Counted from the first letter of the stretch, positions 24,503 through 33,546 are shown. The stretch is 64,000 bases of DNA from Candidatus Saccharibacteria bacterium UBA6040 (GCA_002429245.1 DIZA01000002.1:62001-126000); one strand, 5' to 3'. The notes: generated from the sequence alone by a model not told the origin. Made by a program: numbers and translations.

Positions 24503-26029
24503 ATGAATCAGGGGTTAGCACTCGAGATAATGCTCTCGGGACAAAGCGTTCTTTTAACTGGTCCTGCGGGGGCCGGTAAGACTTTTGTGTTGAATCAATT
24601 TATCAAGCTTGCCAAGTATGAAGGTAAGCATGTATCGGTCACGGCAACGACCGGCCTGGCCGCAACGCACTTGGGCGGAACGACCATTCATAGCTGGGCA
24701 GGGATTGGTGTTCATGACTCAATCGGCCACGGTTTCGTCGATCACATCGCCAAGGGCCGTCGTGAAATTATTGAAAAGACCGATGTACTGATCATCGATG
24801 AGATCAGTATGCTTCATGATTTCCGCCTTGATATGGTGGATGAGGTGTGTCGCATCGTCCGCAAAAAAGATGAACCATTTGGTGGTGTCCAGATTATTAT
24901 GTCGGGTGATTTCTTTCAGTTGCCTCCAATCAACAGAGGTGACTCGCGGGCCGGCGGTTTCGTGGTGAATTCGGAAGTCTGGCGTGAACTTGATCCAGTT
25001 ATTTGTTATCTGCAAGAACAGCACCGACAAGACGACGAGCAACTACTTGATATCTTGAACGCAATGCGCGCAGGTGATGTTCGTCGTCATCACGCCGAAC
25101 TACTCTTGGCGCGATCTGAAGTTTTCCCTGATGACCTTGAGCAATTAACGGAGCTACACACAGTAAACGTTGATGTCGATAAGATTAACGAGGCAAAACT
25201 TGAAACACTCGAAGGCGACGAAGTGGTGTATAGCCAAATGACAACCGGTTCTGAAAGTTATGTTGAAACCTTGCAACGATCTGTTCTGGCGCCTTCTGCA
25301 TTGAAAGTAAAAAAGGGTGCGTTAGTCATGGCGGTGAAAAATAGTCCTGAGCGCAAGTACGTGAACGGGAGTATCGGAACAGTGATCGACTTCGAACCAT
25401 ACACCGATTATCCAATCGTTGAATTCAAGAATGGCAAAGAAGTATCGATGGTTCCTGACACATGGGAACTGCGTGATGGTGATAAAAAACGGGCCAGTAT
25501 TAGCCAGATCCCACTGCGTCTCGCATGGGCAATTACGATTCACAAGTCGCAAGGAATGACGCTCGACGCTGCTCGAATTGACCTTCGCAAAGCGTTTGTC
25601 GAAGGCATGGGATACGTTGCTTTAAGCCGAGTAAAAAATTTGAACAATCTTTATTTAACAGGTATTAACCAAATGGCACTGAAGGTCAGCGAGGATGCGC
25701 AGACGATTGACGGAATCCTTCGCGACAAGGCCGCATCAGACGCGAAACGCTTTGCTCCACTGCAAAAGAAGGCCGAAGAGCGTGCCAAGAAACCAGTTGT
25801 TGAAAAAACAACGTCTGACAAAAAAAGTGGCTGGAATGAAAAGATCGCCAAGATGCGTGAGACGTATCCAAACGCTTATAAACCTTGGGAAGACAGTCAA
25901 GATGCTGAATTGAAGCAAGAGTTTCAGCAGGGTCTGACGATTGAAGAGCTCAGTAAATTGCTGGGACGACACGAGGGCTCGATCAAAATGCGTCTGCAAA
26001 AGCATTTCGGTGAAGACGTTGTTCAATAG
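24503..26029 (+). CDS. PIF1/RecD2-like SF1B DNA helicase with C-terminal HTH-like tail
   Basis: 508 residues. Walker A is GPAGAGKT at 20-27, the Walker B region is VLIIDEISMLHDF, motif III is MSGDFFQLPPI, and motifs V-VI are AITIHKSQGMTLDAARIDL and GYVALSRVKNL. A Lys-rich linker leads to a 45-residue tail (about 460-508: EEFQQGLT-type helices and LLGRHEGSIKMRLQKHF) resembling the helicase-associated DNA-binding tails of other bacteria. The likely role is unwinding forks or G-quadruplexes 5' to 3'. Confidence 0.9.
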   Translation: MNQGLALEIMLSGQSVLLTGPAGAGKTFVLNQFIKLAKYEGKHVSVTATTGLAATHLGGTTIHSWAGIGVHDSIGHGFVDHIAKGRREIIEKTDVLIIDEISMLHDFRLDMVDEVCRIVRKKDEPFGGVQIIMSGDFFQLPPINRGDSRAGGFVVNSEVWRELDPVICYLQEQHRQDDEQLLDILNAMRAGDVRRHHAELLLARSEVFPDDLEQLTELHTVNVDVDKINEAKLETLEGDEVVYSQMTTGSESYVETLQRSVLAPSALKVKKGALVMAVKNSPERKYVNGSIGTVIDFEPYTDYPIVEFKNGKEVSMVPDTWELRDGDKKRASISQIPLRLAWAITIHKSQGMTLDAARIDLRKAFVEGMGYVALSRVKNLNNLYLTGINQMALKVSEDAQTIDGILRDKAASDAKRFAPLQKKAEERAKKPVVEKTTSDKKSGWNEKIAKMRETYPNAYKPWEDSQDAELKQEFQQGLTIEELSKLLGRHEGSIKMRLQKHFGEDVVQ

Positions 26030-26059
26030 CTGTTACTTGGGTGAGACGTCTTAGCAGGG

Positions 26060-26065
26060 TATAAT
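26060..26065 (+). promoter_or_regulatory. Leaderless promoter of the GH1 gene
   Basis: TATAAT lies 6 nt before ATG 26072, so the start codon is at the expected +1. Confidence 0.6.
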
Positions 26066-26071
26066 GAAGAG

Positions 26072-27340
26072 ATGACTGCTGACCAGAAACAACCGAATCG
26101 GGGATTTCCAAAGCACTTCTTATGGGGAGCAGCCACTGCTGCACACCAAGTTGAGGGTGATAATCACAATCAGTGGACAGTGTGGGAGTTAGAAAACGCA
26201 AAAGCGAAAGCAGCGCAGGCTGATTTTCATCTTCACGATTATCCGACCTGGGACAAGATAAGGGTTGAGGCGAACATGCCAGAGAACTATGTCTCGGGCG
26301 AATTGGCTGACCATTACCACCGGTATAAAGAAGATTTCGACTTTCTTGAAAAGATGAATATGAATGCCTACCGCTTTAGTGTGGAATGGTCACGCATTGA
26401 ACCGAAAGAGGGGACTTGGAATAGTGAAGCGATTGCTCATTATAAAGACTATCTTGAAGAGTTACGTCGCCGAGATATTGAACCGGTTGTGACGTTATTG
26501 CATTTTACGTTACCTGTCTGGTTTGCTGAAATGGGTGGCTTTGAAAAACGAAAGAATGTGAAGTACTTTGTTCGCTACGCTGAAAAAATCATGAGTGAAC
26601 TTGGCAACAGTATTCGTTTTATTATCACGATTAACGAACCGGAAGTGTATGGCTTTGAGAGTTATTACCTGCAAAACTGGCCGCCGAACAAATCGAGCCT
26701 CTTTAAAGTCTGGCGCGTCGGAGTGAATCAAGCCGTTGCGCACCGTAAGGCGGCCAAAGTACTCCATAGTCTTAACCGTCGGTACAGGATTGGTATCGCA
26801 AAGAATACGGTCTACTTTTTTCCCGGTGATAGTGCATGGGTCAGTCGACTGAGCGCCAATCTTTTCCAGTTTTTCCAAGATGATTACTTTATTAGAAAAT
26901 ATATTAAACACAGCGATTTCCTCGGGGTAAATTACTATCAGTCGGCTCGACTATTGGGGTACCGTGTGCACAACTCCGAAAAACTAGATTACAGCGATGT
27001 TGACTGGCCACTTGCACCGGCTGACATTGAATATGCACTTGAACGACTCAGTAGGAAATATAAAAAACCACTGATGATTACCGAAAATGGGCTTGCTGAT
27101 GCAGACGATGAACACCGTGAGTGGTGGATTAAAGAAACGATTATCGGGATGCAAAAAGCACTAAAGGGTGGCGTTGATTTGATTGGTTACTTCCATTGGA
27201 GCCTCATGGATAATTTTGAGTGGGCTTATGGAAAATGGCCACGATTTGGTCTGATTGCGATAGACTATAAAACAGGAAAGCGAACACTTCGCCCAAGCGC
27301 TGCTTGGTTCGGCCGAGTCATTAAGAAACTGAAGGATTAA
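26072..27340 (+). CDS. Glycoside hydrolase family 1 (beta-glucosidase type)
   Basis: 422 residues, cytoplasmic (no signal peptide). GH1 retaining glycosidases use two glutamates. The acid/base is Glu189 in TINEP and the nucleophile is Glu338 in ITENG. The N-terminal signature FLWGAATAAHQVEG and the C-terminal YFHWSLMDNFEWA are classic. It would split beta-linked disaccharides or glycosides taken from the host or environment. yvcK follows after 1 nt. Confidence 0.93.
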   Translation: MTADQKQPNRGFPKHFLWGAATAAHQVEGDNHNQWTVWELENAKAKAAQADFHLHDYPTWDKIRVEANMPENYVSGELADHYHRYKEDFDFLEKMNMNAYRFSVEWSRIEPKEGTWNSEAIAHYKDYLEELRRRDIEPVVTLLHFTLPVWFAEMGGFEKRKNVKYFVRYAEKIMSELGNSIRFIITINEPEVYGFESYYLQNWPPNKSSLFKVWRVGVNQAVAHRKAAKVLHSLNRRYRIGIAKNTVYFFPGDSAWVSRLSANLFQFFQDDYFIRKYIKHSDFLGVNYYQSARLLGYRVHNSEKLDYSDVDWPLAPADIEYALERLSRKYKKPLMITENGLADADDEHREWWIKETIIGMQKALKGGVDLIGYFHWSLMDNFEWAYGKWPRFGLIAIDYKTGKRTLRPSAAWFGRVIKKLKD

Positions 27341-27341
27341 G

Positions 27342-28361
27342 ATGAAAGACCCGTTTGCAAAGAGCGAGATTAAAATTGCGGTTATCGGTGGGGGAACGGG
27401 CAGTTTCACGATGCTTTCGGCTTTGAAGGGCTACACGTCGCAAATCGCGGCAATTGTCAGTATGGCCGATGACGGCAGTAGTACAGGGGTGCTTCGCGAT
27501 GAACTGGGTACATTGCCTGCGGGTGACGTACGTCAGTGCCTTGTTGCGTTGAGTGATTCTCCAAAAGTTCGTGACTTGTTCGACTATCGATTTGAAGAGG
27601 GGACATTTGCTGGACACTCATTTGGTAACCTTCTTTTGACAGCACTTGAGAAAGTGACTGGTGATTTTTCAGAAGCAGTTGAGACAGCTTCTGAAATTTT
27701 GCGCGTCAACGGCATAGTTATTCCTGCGACACTCGACAACGTTCGATTAAAGATGGAATGGCCTGAAAAGAGCCTGATTCTTCATGGCGAGCGAGTGATT
27801 GACGCCGAGTTTTTTAAACATGATCCACGAAAAGCTGAATTATCATTGGTTCCGGCCGCGAAAGCGAACCCAACTGCTATCGCAGCCATTGAGCAAGCTG
27901 ACCTAGTCGTTATCGCACCGGGTGACTTGTATACGTCACTTGGTCCACTGCTCGTTATCGGTGGTATTGGAGAAGCACTACAGAAAACGAAAGCCTTGAA
28001 AGTCTATGTTTCGAACTTAGTGAGTAAACAAGGTCAGACTGATGGATTTACGGTTGGAGATCACGCTGCAGAAATTGAACGGTTTGCAGGAAGTGAGTTT
28101 TTGGATTACGTTGTCTATAACGACGAAGAACCTTCGGAACACATTGCGGCTGCCTATAAATCTGAAGGGGGTTATGTCACTGAAATCGACAGCGAACACC
28201 TTGCGCAGTCGCATTTCAAGGTAGCGAGTGGTAAACTGCTTGGTAAGATGGCAGATGCACCAACCACGAATGGTATTTCAATTCACCGAACGCTGATTCG
28301 TCACGATACACGGCAAGTCGCAAAACTCTTAATGGAACTTTATACTCGTGAACAACAATAA
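27342..28361 (+). CDS. yvcK: YvcK/CofD-like gluconeogenesis factor
   Basis: 339 residues. The nucleotide-sugar binding start IAVIGGGTGSFTML and the motifs SMADDGSSTGVLRDEL and VVIAPGDLYTSLGPLLV define the YvcK family. In Firmicutes YvcK binds UDP-GlcNAc and tunes cell wall precursor supply. The pairing with a glycosidase and closeness to the dcw cluster fit such a role. The stop overlaps the HAD gene by 14 bp. Confidence 0.92.
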   Translation: MKDPFAKSEIKIAVIGGGTGSFTMLSALKGYTSQIAAIVSMADDGSSTGVLRDELGTLPAGDVRQCLVALSDSPKVRDLFDYRFEEGTFAGHSFGNLLLTALEKVTGDFSEAVETASEILRVNGIVIPATLDNVRLKMEWPEKSLILHGERVIDAEFFKHDPRKAELSLVPAAKANPTAIAAIEQADLVVIAPGDLYTSLGPLLVIGGIGEALQKTKALKVYVSNLVSKQGQTDGFTVGDHAAEIERFAGSEFLDYVVYNDEEPSEHIAAAYKSEGGYVTEIDSEHLAQSHFKVASGKLLGKMADAPTTNGISIHRTLIRHDTRQVAKLLMELYTREQQ

Positions 28362-29025
28362 CCTTGCCGCTTATTACATTCTTGACCTCGACCGAACCCT
28401 TTTCAATACCGAAAAGGCGATGGATGTCATGCGTGGCGTGGTCGCATTGCACGATTCTAATCTTGCGTCAGCACTAGCGCAACGATTCGAAGAATACACT
28501 TTGCTGGGAGAGTCTTTCTCTGTTCGAGACTTTATCATCGAGAATGTTGGTGAAGAAGAAATGGCGAAAATTGAAGTGAAGTATCACGAAGTAGGGTTGC
28601 AACAGGACTTGCTTCACGATGGTGCCACAGAACTCCTGGCGTATATCCGTGCGAAGGACAACACCGAACTAGGGATTTTGACGTACGGCTCACCACAAGG
28701 GCAGACGATGAAAATCAACGCTGCGACAGGACTTGAAGGGATTCCATTTCTCGTCACGTCTGAGACCTTCAAGGGTGCGCTGATTGCTAGTTGGCGCCAA
28801 GATGATGATCTATACCATTTACCGGAAGAATTGGGCGGATTTATCACGGATAGTATTGTTTTTGTTGATGACAAGCCGTTCTCGTTTAAGGGGCTGCCAA
28901 TCGATATTGTCGGGTATCTTGTGGACTCAGGCTACGATGCCGGTATTCAGAATATTCCAGTCAATGTGACGATCGTAAAAAGCTTGAACGAAGTGATAAC
29001 GCTGGAAAAAGCGCGTCTCGCCTAA
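28348..29025 (+). CDS. HAD-superfamily hydrolase
   Basis: 225 residues from GTG. Motif I is DLDRTLFNTEKA (the variant DxDxT), motif II lies around GILTYGSPQG, and the late acidic motif is SIVFVDDKPFSF. It is probably a phosphatase of a small metabolite. Translational coupling to yvcK is implied by the overlap. Confidence 0.82.
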   Translation: MNNNNLAAYYILDLDRTLFNTEKAMDVMRGVVALHDSNLASALAQRFEEYTLLGESFSVRDFIIENVGEEEMAKIEVKYHEVGLQQDLLHDGATELLAYIRAKDNTELGILTYGSPQGQTMKINAATGLEGIPFLVTSETFKGALIASWRQDDDLYHLPEELGGFITDSIVFVDDKPFSFKGLPIDIVGYLVDSGYDAGIQNIPVNVTIVKSLNEVITLEKARLA

Positions 29026-29049
29026 ATTTCGCCACCTCTGTTATCAAAT

Positions 29050-29078
29050 TGACAAACCATAAGTGGTATGCAAAAGTG
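29050..29078 (+). promoter_or_regulatory. Promoter of the 73-residue membrane protein
   Basis: TTGACA and an AAAAGT -10 preceded by TGC are separated by 17 nt. The start codon ATG 29084 follows at once. The upstream ATG at 29063, in frame, falls inside the spacer and is rejected. Confidence 0.5.
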
Positions 29079-29083
29079 GAGAC

Positions 29084-29305
29084 ATGGCAAAAGCAACTTC
29101 TAAAAAAGCAGCAAAAAAGACAGCAAAAAAAGTACTCTCCGGCTGGTTTCCTGCGCCACGTCAGGCAAGTACATTGAACGATGTAAAGACGGCGGTACTA
29201 CTTGTTTCACTGACGTTGAACCTTGTGGTATTTATTGCATGGCTTATTCTTCGAATAACGACTGTTTACGACCAGCAAGTCTACAACTTTTTGTTCGTCC
29301 GCTAG
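29084..29305 (+). CDS. Small Lys-rich single-span membrane protein
   Basis: 73 residues. The N-terminus is very basic (KATSKKAAKKTAKK), and a hydrophobic helix lies at about 37-62 (AVLLVSLTLNLVVFIAWLIL). The basic tail may touch nucleic acid or phospholipid head groups. Function unknown. A terminator follows. Confidence 0.6.
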   Translation: MAKATSKKAAKKTAKKVLSGWFPAPRQASTLNDVKTAVLLVSLTLNLVVFIAWLILRITTVYDQQVYNFLFVR

Positions 29306-29326
29306 ACATCTATAGCAGACAAAATT

Positions 29327-29357
29327 ACCACGCTTTCCAAGATAGGGGCGTGGTTTT
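29327..29357 (+). terminator. Intrinsic terminator
   Basis: ACCACGC and GCGTGGT form a 7-bp stem followed by TTTTGGTTT. Confidence 0.7.
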
Positions 29358-29394
29358 GGTTTACCCCTTAAAACGTAAGAGTTATTCGCAAAAC

Positions 29395-29403
29395 TGTGGA
29401 TAA
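29395..29403 (-). promoter_or_regulatory. Perfect DnaA box upstream of mraZ
   Basis: TTATCCACA on the minus strand matches the strong DnaA box consensus. It lies about 40 nt before the mraZ promoter. Two more perfect boxes in this window also fall in intergenic DNA (38126 and 43497). Confidence 0.4.
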
Positions 29404-29435
29404 ATCAACAGGTATAAATAATTCTGTCAAAATTG

Positions 29436-29468
29436 GGGGTTGTAGTGGGTAATAGTGGGTTGTATGAT
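29436..29468 (+). promoter_or_regulatory. MraZ operator repeats over the dcw promoter
   Basis: GGGGT, TGGGT and TGGGT end at 29440, 29450 and 29460, exactly 10 bp apart. This is the period of MraZ boxes (TGGGN repeats). TTGTAG (29440-29445) and TATGAT (29463-29468), 17 nt apart, form a promoter that the repeats cover. MraZ bound here should repress its own operon. Confidence 0.65.
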
Positions 29469-29569
29469 GAGTCCAAGTGGCAAACAAAAAGAGCCCACTA
29501 AAACAAACAATTACATTAAAAAATAACCTATACAAAATCCATCGAATTAATCGAGGAGAAGAACACATA

Positions 29570-29938
29570 GTGGCAAGCGTAGATTATTTTGAGCGAAGAC
29601 TCGATGACAAGCGTCGTTTGACGATCCCATCTGAGCTCCGTACGGAATTTATCTCCGGAGTCGTTCTTACTCGTGGATTCGGTCGTTATCTGCATCTCTA
29701 TCCTAAAGATATTTGGGACGGGGAAGTCGAAACCGCACTCAGCGCTAGCTCTAGTATTCTCGATGAGAAAACTGCTGACGTCAACGTGCAATTTCGCCGT
29801 GGCAAGACCGAAGCCGAACTTGATCAAAAACAGGGACGTATAACGATCGAACAGCATCTTTTAGACTATGCTGGCATTGGTCGTGATATTGAAGCTGTTC
29901 GAGCGGGTAAGTACTGGCGTTTAATGACGTCTGAGTAG
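29570..29938 (+). CDS. mraZ: Transcriptional regulator MraZ
   Basis: 122 residues from GTG 29570, which aligns the start MASVDYFERRLDDKRRLTIPSELR with other MraZ proteins. The upstream GTG at 29477 would add 31 unmatched residues. There are two SpoVT/AbrB-like halves (about 1-60 and 70-122, the second with QGRITIEQHLLDYAGI). It forms rings that bind repeated TGGGN boxes and repress the dcw operon. GAGGAG lies 11 nt upstream. Confidence 0.9.
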   Translation: MASVDYFERRLDDKRRLTIPSELRTEFISGVVLTRGFGRYLHLYPKDIWDGEVETALSASSSILDEKTADVNVQFRRGKTEAELDQKQGRITIEQHLLDYAGIGRDIEAVRAGKYWRLMTSE

Positions 29939-30295
29939 TATAGGCCGTTTCCCGACATTCCGTAATTGTTAATCATTCGTTCTTTAACAAACAAACACAA
30001 GAGAAACACTCTCGAGATCAACTATCTGGTAGTGAGGCGTGGATTCTAGGAACACATTAACCAACCTAGAGCACCTTCCTCAAAAAACAACACCTCCCAA
30101 ACTCCACCTCACATAAGTCTCTCAACAAGTTTTAGTCCTGAACGTTAAATGGGTATGAGTTGCATTCTGCAGCCCCCATGTTCTTCACTAAAACTGACTT
30201 TTTAAAACAAACACACCTTGCGAAAACAAACAGCTTCACTATCAGTTAGGTGATCTCGAACGTCTTACAGCGTACCAAATGGTATACTGTAGGCA
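29939..30295 (+). other. 357-nt gene-free stretch between mraZ and rsmH
   Basis: No ORF is supported. It contains a boxA-like CGTTCTTTAACAA (29978-29990), an immediate small hairpin GAGA-AACAC-TCTC (30001-30013), a CTAGG/CCTAG hairpin near 30048-30070, several AACAAACAAAC-like A/C-rich runs, and the TATACT box of rsmH (30283-30288). See findings for the antitermination idea. Confidence 0.4.
30283..30288 (+). promoter_or_regulatory. Leaderless promoter of rsmH
   Basis: TATACT lies 7 nt before ATG 30296, with no Shine-Dalgarno. rsmH can thus be transcribed apart from mraZ. Confidence 0.55.
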
Positions 30296-31189
30296 ATGAG
30301 TAAAGAATATCCACCACATCATATTCCGGTTCTGCTTGATGCAACCCTAAAAACCCTTGATCCCAAGGAAGGCGAGACATATCTCGACCTGACTGCAGGC
30401 TACGGAGGTCACGCGGGTGAAATCTTAAAGCTAACAGGAAATTTCGAGGGTAGCGTTCTTGTTGATCGTGATGACTATGCTATTGAGCATTTGTCTGACT
30501 ACGAAAACAAAGGCGTCCGTCTTATGCATACCGACTTTGAATCCGCTGCACGTCAGCTGGTCTTGGAAGGGAAGACATTTGACCTTATCCTGATAGATCT
30601 GGGGGTGTCGTCACCACAGCTCGATCAGAGCAACCGAGGGTTTTCTTTTAAAAATAGTGGTCCGCTAGATATGCGCATGGATCGTCGACAACCATTGTCG
30701 GCACACGATCTGATACAAGGTGCATCTCTAGATGAACTGACAAGGATTATTCATGAATACGGTGAAGAACCGTACATGAATGCAAAGCATATTGCTGAGC
30801 TGATCATTGCCAATCGACCATTCAGTTCCACTGAAGACCTCGCTAGACTGATCGCAGAAAACCAACGAGGCGCACGATGGACGCAAAGAATCCATCCCGC
30901 CACGCGCACATTCCAATCGCTCCGCATTGCCGTCAACGACGAGCTCGGGCAAATTGAAAGAACCTTACCGTTACTTCCGAAACTGCTCACAAAGCAGGGG
31001 AAAGTAGCAGTGATCAGCTTTCACAGCCTTGAAGACCGACTCGTTAAGCGTTTTTTCAAAGATCAATTTGAGCTAGGCCTTGAAGCCGAACTCGAACCAA
31101 TCACGAAGAAGCCGATTCCAGGAGCCACTGAAGACGTTCACAATCCGCGTTCTCGTAGTGCAAAGCTACGGGTCGCCGTGAAAAAATAA
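30296..31189 (+). CDS. rsmH: 16S rRNA (cytosine1402-N4)-methyltransferase RsmH
   Basis: 297 residues, usual length. Motifs are HHIPVLLDATLKTL at the start, YLDLTAGYGGHAGEIL (SAM motif I), ILIDLGVSSPQLDQSNRGFSF, RTFQSLRIAVNDEL and VISFHSLEDRLVKRFF. It methylates C1402 at the ribosomal P site. This is its standard place in the dcw cluster. Confidence 0.96.
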   Translation: MSKEYPPHHIPVLLDATLKTLDPKEGETYLDLTAGYGGHAGEILKLTGNFEGSVLVDRDDYAIEHLSDYENKGVRLMHTDFESAARQLVLEGKTFDLILIDLGVSSPQLDQSNRGFSFKNSGPLDMRMDRRQPLSAHDLIQGASLDELTRIIHEYGEEPYMNAKHIAELIIANRPFSSTEDLARLIAENQRGARWTQRIHPATRTFQSLRIAVNDELGQIERTLPLLPKLLTKQGKVAVISFHSLEDRLVKRFFKDQFELGLEAELEPITKKPIPGATEDVHNPRSRSAKLRVAVKK

Positions 31190-31216
31190 ACAAAAACAGG
31201 GAAAGGGCAAAACACC

Positions 31217-31282
31217 ATGCCAATTCACATCACAGTACAGTACTCAGACCAACCACAAATTGTGGCAGTTCGAGTAAAGTAA
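31217..31282 (+). CDS. 21-residue ORF followed by a hairpin (uncertain)
   Basis: ATG to TAA encodes MPIHITVQYSDQPQIVAVRVK, with AGGGAAAGGGC 8-18 nt upstream. It sits alone in the rsmH-ftsL gap and is closed by a hairpin (31295-31321). It could be a small protein or a leader peptide. Nothing but the ribosome site and position supports it. Confidence 0.3.
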   Translation: MPIHITVQYSDQPQIVAVRVK

Positions 31283-31294
31283 CCAGAACAGTCT

Positions 31295-31321
31295 AACCAG
31301 GGGGCGGTGCGCCTCCTGGTT
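31295..31321 (+). terminator. GC-rich hairpin without U-run
   Basis: AACCAG(G) pairs with (C)CTGGTT, with further G-C pairs inside. It lies between rsmH and ftsL. Lacking a T-run, it may be an attenuator or processing stem rather than a full terminator. Confidence 0.45.
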
Positions 31322-31419
31322 GGGCACCATATACACGCACCAAAAACCACCACAAAAATAAACAAAGAAAATACACTGCACGCTCTCATTCTATGATTGC
31401 GCTGCGCGCAAATACCACT

Positions 31420-31770
31420 ATGTCGCAAACACAAAATAATTATTACACGAGCCGTCGACAGCAGAATTGGTCCAGGAACCAAAACACAACTCGATTTAAA
31501 TCGTCAGTGAAACTCGGGCCAGTTGCGCATACTGTTCTTGTTGCGTTGATGATTACCGTTCTCGGTCTTATCTATTTAACTCAAGCAACGAGGGCGACAG
31601 GCTACGACTACCAATCACAAAAGATCGATAGTCAGATCGCTGACCTCAACAACCAGAAGAGCGATCTTCAAATTGAAAACGCTCGTCTGACTGCACTATC
31701 GACAGTCAAGGATAGCAGTGTCGCCCGTGAAGTGACGACCCCCGCTAGTACAGATTACGTCCAACAATAA
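31420..31770 (+). CDS. ftsL: FtsL-like cell division protein
   Basis: 116 residues from ATG 31420. An in-frame ATG at 31393 lies inside a TATGAT -10 box (31392-31397) and is rejected. A basic cytoplasmic tail, one membrane helix (about 38-60: VAHTVLVALMITVLGLIYL) and an outside coiled coil (about 70-100: KIDSQIADLNNQKSDLQIENARL) match FtsL/DivIC layout. Position before ftsI supports the call. Sequence identity to known FtsL is too low to prove it. Confidence 0.75.
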   Translation: MSQTQNNYYTSRRQQNWSRNQNTTRFKSSVKLGPVAHTVLVALMITVLGLIYLTQATRATGYDYQSQKIDSQIADLNNQKSDLQIENARLTALSTVKDSSVAREVTTPASTDYVQQ

Positions 31771-31772
31771 GT

Positions 31773-31778
31773 TATAAT
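31773..31778 (+). promoter_or_regulatory. Leaderless promoter of ftsI
   Basis: TATAAT starts just after the ftsL stop codon and ends 8 nt before the ftsI ATG. Confidence 0.5.
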
Positions 31779-31786
31779 AATACACA

Positions 31787-33541
31787 ATGAACCTAGAACT
31801 GCTTAAGGGAAGCCGCACCCGAATATTGGCTACCGTGATACTTGTTATCGTAGCTATTTTTGTCGTGCGCCTTTTTTATCTACAGGTGATTAGGCATGAC
31901 TATTATGTCGGAGTCGCAAAACAAACTCAGGAGAGTCGGTTCATCATTCCAGCTAGTCGCGGCGAGATCTACGCAATGAATGGTGATATACCGGATCAAA
32001 TCGTGATGAACGAAAGTGTCTACACCGTCTTCGCTGACCCGTTTACCGTCGACGATAAGACTAAGGTCGTTGACTCTCTAAAACAAATTGCCGGTGGCAA
32101 TGTTCGCCCGAATTTTGATCAACTTCTTGATTTGAAACAAACACGCTATCAAATACTCGCAAATAAGCTGACGCGTACACAAGCTGACAAGCTAAAGGCA
32201 CTTAACCTTCAAGGTATTGGCTTTCAAGAAGTGAGTCAGCGTGTTTATCCTGAGGGTGCGCTGGCAGCACAGGTGCTTGGATTCGTCGATACGAACGGAG
32301 CTGGTCAGTATGGCATCGAGCAATATGAAAATGATGCGCTGAATGGTAAAAACGGACTTTTACAGGCAGTGACAGACGTCAGTAAAGTGCCACTTACAAT
32401 TGGTAAGGACAATACGAGTATTCCTGCGCAAAATGGAAAAAATATTGTGTTGACGATTGATAGGAATGTACAGTCACAGGTCGAAAATATCCTTGCTACT
32501 GACATGCAAAAATTGAACGTTAAAAATGGGAGTGTGTTAGTCATGAACCCAAACAATGGGAAAGTGCTCGCCATGGCAAATAACCCATCTTTTGATCCCG
32601 CAAACTACGGACAAGTAGCCGATCCTGCCGACTTTAATAACAATACAGTTTCTGCACCTTACGAACCGGGTTCAGACGTGAAAACCTATACCTTGGCAAC
32701 GGGCATCGACAAAGGTGTCGTAAAGGCAAGTGATACCTACAATAACACCGATCACATCAAAGTCGAGGATATTACTGTTTCAAACGCGACGCTTGGTCAT
32801 ACGGGTAATATTACTTTCCAAACGGCCTTAACGTGGTCACTCAATACAGGATTTGTAACGGTTGCTGAGAGACTTGGAGATGGAAAGAATATTACCAAGA
32901 GTGCCCGTGACGTCATGTACGACTACTTTCATAATCGATTTGGACTGGGAAGCCTGACGGGAATTGAGCTGGCAAATGAGCAAGCTGGAACAGTTATCTC
33001 GCCCGACGATCCAAGTGGGCAGGGTAATGCGGTACGTTACTCTAACATGGCCTTTGGTCAGGGGCTCGACGCAACCTTGATTCAAGTTTCTTCTGGGTTT
33101 AGTGCGATCGTTAATGGTGGGAACTACTACAAACCAACAGTGATCAACGGCTATATGAGTGATGATGGGACATTCCAGAAAGTTGCAGATCCCTCGCCGC
33201 TCCGTACGAACATTATTCAGAAATCAACTTCTGCTCAAATTAAAGAGGCAACTCATGATGCGCGGGCTGTGTCATTTGGTCGGACAGACAAGCCTGGCTA
33301 CTACATCGGAGGAAAGACCGGAACTTCACAGGTGATCGTAAATGGGCAGTATAGTAATACCGAAACAGTCGGCACGTATCTCGGTTTTGGTGGAGGTAGT
33401 GAAGATTCGACGCAATATGTCATAATGGTACAAGTATCAGGCAAAGATCAGATTCTTGGAGGGGCTCAAGAAGCGCTCCCGATTTTCACTGATATCTCTA
33501 ACTGGATGCTTGGATATTTAAAGATCCAACCGAAAGGCTAA
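31787..33541 (+). CDS. ftsI: Class B penicillin-binding protein (FtsI/PBP2-type transpeptidase)
   Basis: 584 residues. The N-terminal anchor (about 13-33) is followed by a dimerisation domain and a transpeptidase domain. Active-site motifs are Ser296-x-x-Lys299 (EPGSDVKTY), S351-L352-N353 (the SxN motif) and K510-T511-G512 (GGKTGTSQV). It cross-links septal peptidoglycan with FtsW. No PASTA repeats are seen. mraY follows after 5 nt. Confidence 0.95.
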   Translation: MNLELLKGSRTRILATVILVIVAIFVVRLFYLQVIRHDYYVGVAKQTQESRFIIPASRGEIYAMNGDIPDQIVMNESVYTVFADPFTVDDKTKVVDSLKQIAGGNVRPNFDQLLDLKQTRYQILANKLTRTQADKLKALNLQGIGFQEVSQRVYPEGALAAQVLGFVDTNGAGQYGIEQYENDALNGKNGLLQAVTDVSKVPLTIGKDNTSIPAQNGKNIVLTIDRNVQSQVENILATDMQKLNVKNGSVLVMNPNNGKVLAMANNPSFDPANYGQVADPADFNNNTVSAPYEPGSDVKTYTLATGIDKGVVKASDTYNNTDHIKVEDITVSNATLGHTGNITFQTALTWSLNTGFVTVAERLGDGKNITKSARDVMYDYFHNRFGLGSLTGIELANEQAGTVISPDDPSGQGNAVRYSNMAFGQGLDATLIQVSSGFSAIVNGGNYYKPTVINGYMSDDGTFQKVADPSPLRTNIIQKSTSAQIKEATHDARAVSFGRTDKPGYYIGGKTGTSQVIVNGQYSNTETVGTYLGFGGGSEDSTQYVIMVQVSGKDQILGGAQEALPIFTDISNWMLGYLKIQPKG

Positions 33542-33546
33542 CAAAC

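Noticed and set aside
29477..29569. MraZ starting at GTG 29477
   Set aside because: It would add 31 residues not seen in MraZ proteins and starts just after the operator; GTG 29570 aligns with the family start.
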